A DNA stretch of 64,000 nt from Burkholderiaceae bacterium (GTDB taxonomy: Bacteria > Pseudomonadota > Gammaproteobacteria > Burkholderiales > Burkholderiaceae_C): the NCBI GenBank assembly GCA_030123545.1, contig CP126124.1, positions 1,240,001 through 1,304,000 on the forward strand, written 5' to 3'. This document shows positions 37,051-44,389 of this stretch, piece after piece. A model generated the notes under the pieces. It worked only from the letters and a program-made list of their open reading frames with translations, made no database searches and was not told the origin of the DNA. Within the stretch, counting starts at the first letter, position 1. Every line of letters begins with the position of its first letter. Position numbers and translations under genes: made by a program.

Positions 37051-37755
37051 ATGCGATTCAAACGACCACAGGTGCGCTACGCCGATACGCCGCAGCCTGC
37101 AACCCCGTATCAATCCGCCGCCCAGGCCTGGGACGAGCGCATCGGCTCAGCCCGCGTGCAGGCGAAGAACTGGCGGCTGATGGCTTTCGGCTGCCTGTCG
37201 CTGGCCTTGCTGATGGCGGGCGGCCTGGTGTGGCGCTCGGCGCAGTCCATCGTGACGCCTTACGTCATCGAGGTGGACCAGGCCGGCCAGGTGCGCACCG
37301 TGGGCGAGGCGGCCACGCCGTACCGGCCGACCGATGCGCAGACGGCCCACCACATCGCGCGCTTCGTCACGCTGGTGCGCTCCCTCTCCATCGACCCCAT
37401 CGTGGTGCGGCAGAACTGGCTCGACGCGTACGACTACGCCACGGACAAGGGCGCGGTGGTGCTCAACGAGTACGCCCGCACCAGCGACCCGTTCGCGCGC
37501 ATCGGCAAGGAGTCGGTAACGGTGCAGATCGCCAGCGTGACCCGCGCCAGCGACACGTCGTTCAACGTGCGCTGGACCGAGCAGCGCTTCGTCACGGGCG
37601 CACTGGACCGCACCGAGCGCTGGAACGCGGTGGTGTCCATCGTGCAGCAGACCCCGCGCACCGAGCAGCGGCTGCGCAAGAACCCCCTGGGCATCTACGT
37701 CAACGGCCTGTCGTGGAGCCGCGAACTCGATTCTTCCGAAGGAACAAAACCATGA
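37051..37755 (+). CDS. trbF: TrbF (VirB8 family) transfer protein
   Basis: Inner-membrane assembly protein of 234 residues: a short cytoplasmic N-terminus, one membrane span (about 43-61) and a periplasmic NTF2-like VirB8 domain (TPYVIEVDQAGQVRTVGEA to the C-terminus). It links the inner-membrane complex to the TrbG/TrbI core. It overlaps trbG by 4 bp. Confidence 0.95.
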   Translation: MRFKRPQVRYADTPQPATPYQSAAQAWDERIGSARVQAKNWRLMAFGCLSLALLMAGGLVWRSAQSIVTPYVIEVDQAGQVRTVGEAATPYRPTDAQTAHHIARFVTLVRSLSIDPIVVRQNWLDAYDYATDKGAVVLNEYARTSDPFARIGKESVTVQIASVTRASDTSFNVRWTEQRFVTGALDRTERWNAVVSIVQQTPRTEQRLRKNPLGIYVNGLSWSRELDSSEGTKP

Positions 37756-38768
37756 ACACGTTTTTCTGCAAATCCGCTTTGCCGGTGGTCCTGCTGGCAT
37801 CGACCGTTCTGTTCGCAGGCTGCGCCACGCAGGGCAAGCCGCCGCCGGTGATCGCGCTGGATGAGCCGGTACAGGCCCAACCGTTGCCGGAAGCGCCCAA
37901 GCCCGTGGAAGTTGTGGCCGTGCCCGAGGTGTTGCCGATGCCGGCGCAGTTGAAGCCCGTGGCGGAGGACAGTGCCAAACCGGCGCCGATGCCGGAGCCG
38001 GCCGACGAGAAAGTGCGTGTGTCCCGCGCCAATGCCGAGGCACGCATCGCACCGACCCGCGAGGGCTACGTCAATGCGATCCAGGTTTGGCCGTTCACCG
38101 ATGGCGCGCTGTACCAGGTCTATGCGGCCGTGGGCCGCGTGACCGTGGTGGCCCTGCAGCCGGGCGAGGAACTGGTGACGGTGGCCTCTGGCGATACCGT
38201 GCGCTGGATCGTGGGCGATACGTCCAGCGGTTCCGGTGCGGACTTGCGCGTGAATGTGATGGTCAAGCCGATCCGCTCGGGCCTCAAGACCAATCTGGTC
38301 ATCACGACCAGCCGGCGCACCTACCTGATCGAGCTGACCTCGACCGACAAGGCGTGGATGGCATCCGTGTCCTGGGACTACCCCAAGGACAAGATGCTGG
38401 CCCTGCAGCGCCAGGCGCAAGCGGCCAACGCTGCGGCCCCCGTGGATACCGGCCTGTCGCTGGAGCGCATCCGGTTCCGCTACGCGATCAGCGGCAGCAA
38501 CCCGCCCTGGAAGCCGCTGCGCGCCTTCGACGATGGCGAGAAGGTCTACATCCAGTTCCCGGCCGGCATCGCCCAGGGCGAGCTGCCTCCGCTGTTCGTG
38601 ATCGGTGCGCAGGGCGACGGGCAGTTGGTGAACTACCGCTTTCGCCCGCCGTACTACATCGTGGACCGGCTGTTCGGCGCGGCCGAACTGCGCCTCGGGG
38701 CAGACAAGGGCGACGTGGTGCGCATCGAGCGCACGGACGGGGTGGTTGGTGCAGCGGGGAGGAACTGA
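37752..38768 (+). CDS. trbG: TrbG (VirB9 family) outer-membrane core protein
   Basis: Periplasmic core-channel protein of 338 residues. The N-terminus has a lipobox LFAGC with cysteine at residue 24, so it is likely lipid-anchored. A proline-rich linker (about 30-80) leads to the VirB9 domain (AYVNAIQVWPFTDGALYQV-like start at about 100, FVIGAQGDGQLVNYRF and YYIVDRLFGAAELRLG near the end). The start at 37752 overlaps the trbF stop. No trbH gene lies between it and trbI, unlike RP4. Confidence 0.95.
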   Translation: MNTFFCKSALPVVLLASTVLFAGCATQGKPPPVIALDEPVQAQPLPEAPKPVEVVAVPEVLPMPAQLKPVAEDSAKPAPMPEPADEKVRVSRANAEARIAPTREGYVNAIQVWPFTDGALYQVYAAVGRVTVVALQPGEELVTVASGDTVRWIVGDTSSGSGADLRVNVMVKPIRSGLKTNLVITTSRRTYLIELTSTDKAWMASVSWDYPKDKMLALQRQAQAANAAAPVDTGLSLERIRFRYAISGSNPPWKPLRAFDDGEKVYIQFPAGIAQGELPPLFVIGAQGDGQLVNYRFRPPYYIVDRLFGAAELRLGADKGDVVRIERTDGVVGAAGRN

Positions 38769-38770
38769 GC

Positions 38771-40033
38771 ATGAGCCAGGACGACACTCCCGGCCTTGCC
38801 GCGCCTTCGGCGGCCAAGGTGGCGCCGGAGGCGGTGGCGCTGCGCGCCCAGCCGCGTCCGGTCACGCGCCTGAACCGGCGCGCGCTGGCCATCCTCACTG
38901 GCGGCCTGTCGGTGGCCGTGCTCGGGGCCACCATCTGGTCGCTCCAGCCGCATCGGCGCAGTGCTGGCGAACAGACCGAGCTGTACAACGTGGATCGCGT
39001 CTCGAAGTCCGAAGGGCTGGATGGCCTGCCAGCCGACTACTCCAAGCTGCCGGTCAAGGTGCCCGAGCTGGGGCCGCCGCTGCCGGGCGATCTCGGTCCG
39101 GCCATCGTGAAGTCGCAGCAGCCGGTGACGCCTGTCTATGCCCCACCGGGACATGACCCGGAGGACGCACGGCGCAAGGAAGCGGATGCAGCGGCAGCCT
39201 CTACGGTGTTCTTCCAATCGGGTGGACAGAAGACCGCTGCGCCTACGCAGGCCGCCACTGCCGGCCCGGGATCCGCCTTGGCGGCCTTCGACCCGCTCGC
39301 CGCTGGGCCAGCCTCGACGGCGGCCCAGCTCACCGACCCGACCACCGCGCAGAACCGGCAGGACCAGAAGGAGGCTTTCCAGAAAGCCGGTTCTACGGAA
39401 ACCCGCAATTCCGGCCATCTGCAAATGCCGGCTTCGCCGTACCAGGTGATGGCCGGGACGGTGATCGCCGGGGCGCTGGTGACGGGCATCAAGTCGGACC
39501 TACCGGGCGACGTGATCGCCACGGTGACGGAGCCGGTCTATGACACGGCCACGGGCAAGTTCCTGCTGATCCCGCAGGGCTCGCGCATCCTGGGCAGGTA
39601 CAACAGCCAGGTGAGCTACGGGCAGAGCCGCGTGCAGGTGGTGTGGAACCGCGTCATCCTGCCGGACACGTCTTCGCTGACGCTGGACAACCCCGTGGGT
39701 ACCGATCCGGCCGGCTACGCCGGCCTGGAGGATGGCGTCGATTGGCATTGGGGCCGCGTCTTTGCCGGCGCGGCGCTGACCACGCTGCTGGGCATCGGTG
39801 CCGAGCTGGCCGCGCCGGAGAACCGTCAGGACGGCAACCGCATCGTGATCGCCGGGCGCGACACCGCGCAGGACAGCATCAATCAGGTGGGCCAGGAAAT
39901 AACCCGGCGCAACATGAACATCCAGCCGACGCTGACCAGCCGGCCAGGTCTGCCGGTGAGGATCATCGTGAACCGCGATCTGGTGCTGCGGCCCTACCAG
40001 CCGCTGTTCTTCAATCGGGGAACTTCGCAATGA
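38771..40033 (+). CDS. trbI: TrbI (VirB10 family) transfer protein
   Basis: Core-channel protein of 420 residues spanning both membranes. It has a cytoplasmic N-terminus, one membrane span (about 38-58, ALAILTGGLSVAVLGATIW), a long proline/alanine-rich periplasmic linker, and the VirB10 beta domain from about 220 (MAGTVIAGALVTGIKSDLPG, IPQGSRILGRYNSQVSYGQ, and RIIVNRDLVLRPY near the end). The start at 38771 is 2 bp after the trbG stop. It overlaps the DUF2274 gene by 4 bp. Confidence 0.95.
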   Translation: MSQDDTPGLAAPSAAKVAPEAVALRAQPRPVTRLNRRALAILTGGLSVAVLGATIWSLQPHRRSAGEQTELYNVDRVSKSEGLDGLPADYSKLPVKVPELGPPLPGDLGPAIVKSQQPVTPVYAPPGHDPEDARRKEADAAAASTVFFQSGGQKTAAPTQAATAGPGSALAAFDPLAAGPASTAAQLTDPTTAQNRQDQKEAFQKAGSTETRNSGHLQMPASPYQVMAGTVIAGALVTGIKSDLPGDVIATVTEPVYDTATGKFLLIPQGSRILGRYNSQVSYGQSRVQVVWNRVILPDTSSLTLDNPVGTDPAGYAGLEDGVDWHWGRVFAGAALTTLLGIGAELAAPENRQDGNRIVIAGRDTAQDSINQVGQEITRRNMNIQPTLTSRPGLPVRIIVNRDLVLRPYQPLFFNRGTSQ

Positions 40034-40314
40034 GCACGACCAAGAAACTGCGACTCGGGCCGCTGCCCAAGACCGAGAGCGTCAAGCTGATATTTGCCTG
40101 CCCGGCCAGCCTGAAAGCCGACCTCGACCGCTACGCCGCGTTGCACGCGCAGACCTATGGTGAGGCGGCCGATGCCATGACGCTGATCCCGCACATGCTG
40201 GAAGCCTTCATGGCGGGGGATCGAGGATTCAGGAAGGGCGAGCGCGTCAAGCCGCCGCTTTCGCGGCCCTCGGCGGCTGCGCCGGGGACCGATGCACCCT
40301 CGCTCAGGTCATAA
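40030..40314 (+). CDS. DUF2274 domain protein closing the trb operon
   Basis: Protein of 94 residues that follows trbI by an ATGA overlap. The KLRLGPLPKTESVKLIFACP segment and the predicted small alpha/beta fold, with LDRYAALHAQTYGEAADAM, fit DUF2274, a family found almost only behind trbI in Tn4371-like and related elements. Function is unknown; its first half recalls ribbon-helix-helix-type proteins. A hairpin terminator follows. A diverged fragment of a second DUF2274 gene lies at 44050-44082 on the far side of the methyltransferase insert. Confidence 0.88.
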   Translation: MSTTKKLRLGPLPKTESVKLIFACPASLKADLDRYAALHAQTYGEAADAMTLIPHMLEAFMAGDRGFRKGERVKPPLSRPSAAAPGTDAPSLRS

Positions 40315-40392
40315 AACGCAAAACCCGCCGCCGCTGGCGGGCTTTGTTCCTTCGGGCCGGTTCAGACCTCCGGCGCTTCGATCATGACCGGA
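40314..40392 (+). repeat. Direct repeat flanking the defence insert, left copy
   Basis: 79 bp matching 44144-44222 with 8 mismatches (about 90%). It covers the terminator hairpin after DUF2274 and the last codons of the small gene that should follow on the minus strand. Beyond its right end the two copies stop matching, marking the left edge of the insert near 40393. Confidence 0.8.
40324..40347 (+). terminator. Terminator hairpin after the trb operon
   Basis: Arms CCCGCC (40324-40329) and GGCGGG (40336-40341), six-base loop, then CTTTGTT. It lies 10 bp after the DUF2274 stop and should end the trb transcript. The same hairpin is repeated at 44152-44173. Confidence 0.6.
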
Positions 40393-40412
40393 CTTTTGCC
40401 GCAGAAGGCATT
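40362..40412 (-). pseudogene. 3' remnant of the small element gene (intact copy at 44192)
   Basis: The minus strand ends PVMIEAPEV before a stop at 40362-40364, against PVMIEAPDA in the intact gene at 44192-44389. Upstream of PVM the reading no longer resembles that gene, so only about nine codons remain. It shows that the methyltransferase insert is embedded at the boundary of this gene. Confidence 0.6.
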
Positions 40413-40537
40413 TGGGGCGCAGGTACGGTTTGCAAGGCCGAGGGCCTGTCTTTAACGGCCCGACTTGTGGCAAGATGCGAAACTAGGGTAGTTGCGCTGA
40501 CGGCGTAGTGGGGCACGATTTCATAGTAAGTTTCAGG

Positions 40538-41629
40538 ATGTCTACTCGGACTGTTGTTCACCATGTGCCTTCAGCGCGTCAAGTTGAAGCGATCGATTTG
40601 TTCTGCGGGGCCGGTGGCCTCTCGCACGGCTTGGCACGTCAGGGGGTGAAGGTCGTGGCGGGGTTCGATCTGGACCCGGCCTGCGAGTATCCCTATACAG
40701 CTAATCACCCGGACGCTCAGTTCGTGCAGGGCGACGTGGCGAACGTTACGGGGCAGCAGTTAGCCGAGCTATGGTCGCCGAACGCGGTGCGATTGCTTGC
40801 CGGATGTGCGCCTTGCCAGCCCTTTTCGAGCTATGCGAACACTGCCACGGTGGACAAGGTTAAGTGGCGCTTGCTGAAGGAGTTCGCTCGACTGGTGGAA
40901 GAGTGTTCGCCCGACTTGGTCACTATGGAAAACGTGCCGCGCTTGCTGGGGACAGCGCCATTCAAGGCATTTTTGCGTGCACTGAAGAAGGGGCAGTATC
41001 AAGTAGCTTACGGAGTAGTGAACGCCGCCGACTACGGGGCCCCTCAGCAGCGTAAGCGGTTGGTGTTGGTCGCCTCCAGGAGTGGGCCGGTGACTTTGCC
41101 GGAGCCCACGCACAAAGGGGCTACCCAGTGGGTGACTGTCCGTGAGGCAGTGGGCCATTTGCCCACCCTCGTCGATGGTCAACAATGCGCGGAAGACCCG
41201 CTGCACGTGGCCTCGTCCCTGTCACCGCTCAATCGCAAGCGTATTCGTGCCTCGCGTCCAGGCGGCACTTGGCGTGACTGGCCAGGTGAACTGGTGGCCG
41301 AATGTCATCGGCGTGATAGTGGTAAGCACTCTGCCGGCGTGTACGGGCGCATGGAGTGGGACAAGCCGGCTCCTACCATGACGACACTGTGCAACGGGTA
41401 CGGTAACGGCCGCTTCGGCCACCCGCTTCAGCATCGTGGCATATCCTTGCGCGAGGCGGCTATCTTTCAGTCTTTTCCTAGCGATTACCGTTTTGTCGAA
41501 GACGGTAAGCCTGTCGTGATAAAAACCTTGGCGCGGCTGATCGGTAACGCTGTACCGCCCAAATTGGGCGAGGCGGTAGCGCGCTCGCTTTACGCCTCGA
41601 TTAACGCTAAGGCCGGTGCCGCTAAGTAG
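40538..41629 (+). CDS. DNA (cytosine-5-)-methyltransferase
   Basis: C5 methyltransferase of 363 residues from the ATG at 40538. The motifs are in the canonical order: I DLFCGAGG (20-27), IV GCAPCQPFSS with nucleophile Cys93, VI ENVPRLLG (131-138), VIII QQRKRLVLVASR (170-181), and near the C-terminus X GNAVPPKLGEA. The segment between about 185 and 300 is the target-recognition region; its specificity is not readable. The adjacent Vsr gene implies deamination repair at its methylated site. It is transcribed toward the HEPN gene, with which it overlaps by 40 bp tail to tail. The GC content is visibly lower than in the trb genes, consistent with recent acquisition. Confidence 0.93.
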   Translation: MSTRTVVHHVPSARQVEAIDLFCGAGGLSHGLARQGVKVVAGFDLDPACEYPYTANHPDAQFVQGDVANVTGQQLAELWSPNAVRLLAGCAPCQPFSSYANTATVDKVKWRLLKEFARLVEECSPDLVTMENVPRLLGTAPFKAFLRALKKGQYQVAYGVVNAADYGAPQQRKRLVLVASRSGPVTLPEPTHKGATQWVTVREAVGHLPTLVDGQQCAEDPLHVASSLSPLNRKRIRASRPGGTWRDWPGELVAECHRRDSGKHSAGVYGRMEWDKPAPTMTTLCNGYGNGRFGHPLQHRGISLREAAIFQSFPSDYRFVEDGKPVVIKTLARLIGNAVPPKLGEAVARSLYASINAKAGAAK

Positions 41630-42333
41630 CGGCGCTGTTGCAGAAAAACGTTCACTTCCTGAGCCACGCGCCGCAGCGTGCGGAACACAGCGAGCGCGTC
41701 TCGGCATAGTTCTTCGAATGCCAAATCTTGCCCCAGATCCGCGAAACTGCGTTCCCCGTGCGCTAATTGGTTTCGACGCCCTTTGGTGCTTTGCAAGGCC
41801 CCATGGGTCAGATGTGCGGGAGGCTTCTTGAGATCGGCTGGAAATACGCCGAACCGGCGCAATCTGTCGAAAATTGCCAAACTGTCTACGCTGCCAGATA
41901 GGCCGGCCTGACGCTTTTCGCGCTGGTTGCGATCTTGCCAATCGACCAACCATGTCTTGAAGAGGTTTTCATGAAGGGGTGAACTGGTATTTTCTGTAGT
42001 CAGATTGGTCTTGCTAGCCTTGAAGTGGCGTGCGACCATCAGCACGAGCTGATTGTTAAGTTGATCTGCACCTTGGCAGTTCTGGCCGATGATGTCGTGC
42101 ATCTCGTCCAATAATTGCACCATGCACGCCTCCATCGCGCTGTAGAGCAACAGGCACACGTTGGCCTTCATCATATGGGTGAGCGCCTTGTCCAGAGGTA
42201 GTTGCACCCGATCTCCCAGCGCGCTGACATGCGCGTCTTTTTCCAACGCGATCCGCAAAAATTGCAGATACACCAGCAATTCATGAGCGCGAGAGCGTAA
42301 TAGCTCTTTGGTTAACGGCAGCATATGCGTCAT
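41590..42333 (-). CDS. HEPN-domain protein, MAE_28990/MAE_18760-like
   Basis: Mostly helical protein of 247 residues. It contains R187-N-Q-L-A-H192 (RRNQLAHGERSF), the Rx4H motif that marks HEPN ribonucleases, with a polar residue after the Arg as in active members. The N-terminal part ANVCLLLYSAMEACMVQLL resembles the helix that packs against the motif helix. The position beside DUF262, Dcm and Vsr genes matches proteins named MAE_28990/MAE_18760-like HEPN. It likely cleaves RNA as an abortive effector or is a toxin held in check; that is inference. Its start overlaps the DUF262 stop (ATGA), and its 3' end overlaps the methyltransferase gene. Confidence 0.7.
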   Translation of the reverse strand: MTHMLPLTKELLRSRAHELLVYLQFLRIALEKDAHVSALGDRVQLPLDKALTHMMKANVCLLLYSAMEACMVQLLDEMHDIIGQNCQGADQLNNQLVLMVARHFKASKTNLTTENTSSPLHENLFKTWLVDWQDRNQREKRQAGLSGSVDSLAIFDRLRRFGVFPADLKKPPAHLTHGALQSTKGRRNQLAHGERSFADLGQDLAFEELCRDALAVFRTLRRVAQEVNVFLQQRRYLAAPALALIEA

Positions 42334-43508
42334 ACGAACAGTTCCGACTGGTCGGGTTCGTTGTCAGGAGGTGCATCGTCGTTGGCGCTGCCCTCGACCA
42401 GAGCCGTGTCCGGGTCTTCCTCGACTTCCTTGTCCAGTAGATGGTCGCGTACGTAGTGGATTCGATTGATCAGCTTGGGCCGCGAGTTGCTTGCGTCGGA
42501 ACGGGTGTGCTTGATGAACTGTGGACTATCCAGCCAAGCCGCGATGTTTGCCGGCTGTAGACCGGGTTGTTCCCGGAGCGCCAAAGTGGCGCCCACGGCT
42601 ATGGCCTCGAAGCGGATGCGAGGTACGGTGTTGTGGTCCTTCCGCTTGAAGCCGTTGGGGAAATGTTGCTGCACGAATTGCAGCGCACGCTCGAACTCTC
42701 CCGACATCGTTTCAAGCTCCGCAGGCGTAGCATTTTTGTTCCGATCCTTCAAATAGTCGGTCAGGAACTGGTCTACGCTTTTCTGGAAGGCTTTGTAGTT
42801 GTTGGCATAGGCGAAGTAACGCAGTGCGAGTTCCTCGTATTCCTTGCGCTTGGCATTGCGATCGCTCAGAGGCACCATTTCTTTGAAAATATCTTTACCC
42901 GCCCATTCGGTAATCATTTTCATGAAAGGGCCGTCTTCCACGCCGCGCCGAATTTCCATGCTGGTGAGTTTGCTGCCGCCGGAGTTGAGGCGGTCGAACA
43001 TTTCTCGGCGTGCCTGTTCGTCAGCTTGCTCAGTGAGTTCGATGACCCGGATCGTGGATCGCTTGAAGCGCAGCTGACGAGGCTTCCCGAAATCCGAGAA
43101 GCGCATGCCGTTGGCTGCCGTCAACCGTACCAAGTCTTGCAGGTGCAGCCGGTCGGAGAGGAAGTTGTCTAGCGTACGCAGTCGCTGTGAACCGTCGATG
43201 ATTTCCAATGTTCCCGCGCGGTCGCCCGATCCGACATCAGCGGCGAAAATGAAGGGAACAGGAAGCCGAATAAGGATGGATTCGATGAAGCGCGATTGTT
43301 GTTTTGCACTCCAGACCATCTCGCGCTGATAATCCGGGATGAAAATTTCGGACGTGTCGGTTTCTCGGCCGCTGGTGAATTTCTCCACCAGAACTTCAAT
43401 CGGCCATTCGCGAATTTCGTAATCCGTGATTTTTTGCAGTTCTGCGATCTGTGTTTCGACTAATGCCGCTTGGTCGGCATTCGGCAAGGCCAGGGTATCT
43501 TGTTCCAT
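42330..43508 (-). CDS. DUF262 domain protein (GmrSD-like N-terminal domain)
   Basis: Protein of 392 residues with all DUF262 hallmarks: IPDYQREMVW (57-66), EIIDGSQRLRTL (102-113, the DGxQR box), FDRLNSGGSKLTSMEIRRG (171-189). This ParB-like nucleotide-binding/nuclease fold is the GmrS part of type IV restriction enzymes such as GmrSD and is shared by BrxU-like and other defence proteins. No DUF1524 HNH nuclease half is seen, so the HEPN protein, encoded by the overlapping next gene, may be the effector instead. The C-terminal about 60 residues are acidic. CAGGA precedes the ATG; vsr ends 12 bp upstream. Confidence 0.88.
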   Translation of the reverse strand: MEQDTLALPNADQAALVETQIAELQKITDYEIREWPIEVLVEKFTSGRETDTSEIFIPDYQREMVWSAKQQSRFIESILIRLPVPFIFAADVGSGDRAGTLEIIDGSQRLRTLDNFLSDRLHLQDLVRLTAANGMRFSDFGKPRQLRFKRSTIRVIELTEQADEQARREMFDRLNSGGSKLTSMEIRRGVEDGPFMKMITEWAGKDIFKEMVPLSDRNAKRKEYEELALRYFAYANNYKAFQKSVDQFLTDYLKDRNKNATPAELETMSGEFERALQFVQQHFPNGFKRKDHNTVPRIRFEAIAVGATLALREQPGLQPANIAAWLDSPQFIKHTRSDASNSRPKLINRIHYVRDHLLDKEVEEDPDTALVEGSANDDAPPDNEPDQSELFV

Positions 43509-43520
43509 GAGGATTCCTGT

Positions 43521-43967
43521 TCAGACACTTGGGTGTGAAATCTCGGGGGAAGCACCGTCTCGGATGATTTCAACCATGGTCGAGATTGTCCGAACGAGAT
43601 TGGAGCCTTTTGTTTCGCATTCCCAAACAACGGCGACTCGCCAACCCAATCCGCGGAGTTCGGCGATCTTGCGGGCGTCTCGTACCTGATTGGCGGCGAT
43701 TTTTTCCGACCAGTACGCCTGATTGGAGGACGGCAGTCGGCCAGCCCGACAGTTGTGCCCATGCCAGAAGCAGCCATGAACAAAGACAGCGATTCGGTAT
43801 CTAGGAAAGGCTAAGTCGGGACGGCCAGGCAAAGACGCAGGGTGAAGGAGGTAGCGCAGCCCTTTCGCGTGCAGTTGTTTGCGTAACCTCACCTCGGGAG
43901 AGGTGTCCTTTTGACGAACGCGCGACATCAGCGTACTACGGGCTTCTTGTGTCAAGGTGTCAACCAT
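43521..43967 (-). CDS. vsr: Very short patch repair endonuclease Vsr
   Basis: Endonuclease of 148 residues that nicks beside T:G mismatches left when 5-methylcytosine deaminates. PGRPDLAF supplies D51, FVHGCFWHGHNC supplies H64 and H69 with zinc-type cysteines C66 and C73, and E25 is present; these match E. coli Vsr numbering exactly. Residue 63, Thr in E. coli, is Val here. The ATG at 43967 gives the normal family length; longer in-frame starts to 44105 would run over non-conserved sequence. It heads a leftward operon with the DUF262 and HEPN genes. Confidence 0.93.
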   Translation of the reverse strand: MVDTLTQEARSTLMSRVRQKDTSPEVRLRKQLHAKGLRYLLHPASLPGRPDLAFPRYRIAVFVHGCFWHGHNCRAGRLPSSNQAYWSEKIAANQVRDARKIAELRGLGWRVAVVWECETKGSNLVRTISTMVEIIRDGASPEISHPSV

Positions 43968-44049
43968 AGGAGCACTATACGGCCACAAGCGCGGCTTATC
44001 ACATCCGACTGGCATGGCGCTGTACACGTAAACGCATGGCGAGGTGGTT

Positions 44050-44082
44050 ATGCTCGAAGCCTTTATGGCCGGTCGGGGATGA
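44050..44082 (+). pseudogene. Fragment of a second DUF2274 gene
   Basis: The plus strand reads MLEAFMAGRG then stop, matching MLEAFMAGDRG of the intact DUF2274 protein (40030-40314). About 70 bp of further weak similarity runs into the direct repeat at 44144. The upstream two thirds of the gene are absent. It marks the right junction of the insert and shows the flanking copy came from a related but not identical element. Confidence 0.6.
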
Positions 44083-44143
44083 ACGTGCCAGGTCGCCGCG
44101 CTCACGGTCGCCGGTGGCCTCGCCGGGTTCGAACTGACCCCTG

Positions 44144-44222
44144 AAACGCAAAACCCGCCATCGCTGGCGGGTTCTGTTCATTCGGGCCGGGTCAGGCGTC
44201 CGGCGCTTCGATCATGACCGGA
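44144..44222 (+). repeat. Direct repeat flanking the defence insert, right copy
   Basis: 79 bp matching 40314-40392 with 8 mismatches. It includes a perfect 8-bp hairpin AACCCGCC/GGCGGGTT (44152-44173) and the 3' end of the gene at 44192-44389. Together with the DUF2274 fragment it forms a roughly 175-bp diverged duplication. Confidence 0.8.
44152..44173. terminator. Bidirectional terminator-like hairpin
   Basis: Arms AACCCGCC and GGCGGGTT around ATCGCT. It lies just after the stop of the minus-strand gene at 44192 and corresponds to the terminator after the intact trb operon. It probably served convergent transcripts before the insert arrived. Confidence 0.5.
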
Positions 44223-44389
44223 TAGTCCCGATCCTTGCGCGGTATCCGCGCGGCGGCTTCCATCTTGGCCCACATTTCCGCAGTGACGGGCGGGATGCCT
44301 TTGAACGGGAACTTGAAGACGCGACCGCCTGCCGCAGCGGTTTTCTGCGGGGTTTCGGTAGGCTTGCGGACTGCGCGGTTGTAGCTCAT
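44192..44389 (-). CDS. Small conserved element protein of unknown function
   Basis: Protein of 65 residues, basic N-terminus, no membrane span or signal peptide. It ends RIPRKDRDYPVMIEAPDA. The ATG at 44389 overlaps the stop of the upstream gene by 4 bp (ATGA), which supports both the reading frame and a shared transcript. A second copy of its last codons exists at 40362, so the gene normally ends right beside DUF2274 in this element family. I do not recognise a domain. Confidence 0.65.
   Translation of the reverse strand: MSYNRAVRKPTETPQKTAAAGGRVFKFPFKGIPPVTAEMWAKMEAAARIPRKDRDYPVMIEAPDA

Noticed and set aside
42330..43508. Complete GmrSD-type type IV restriction enzyme
   Set aside because: Only the DUF262 half is present; no DUF1524 HNH motif was found in this or neighbouring genes.
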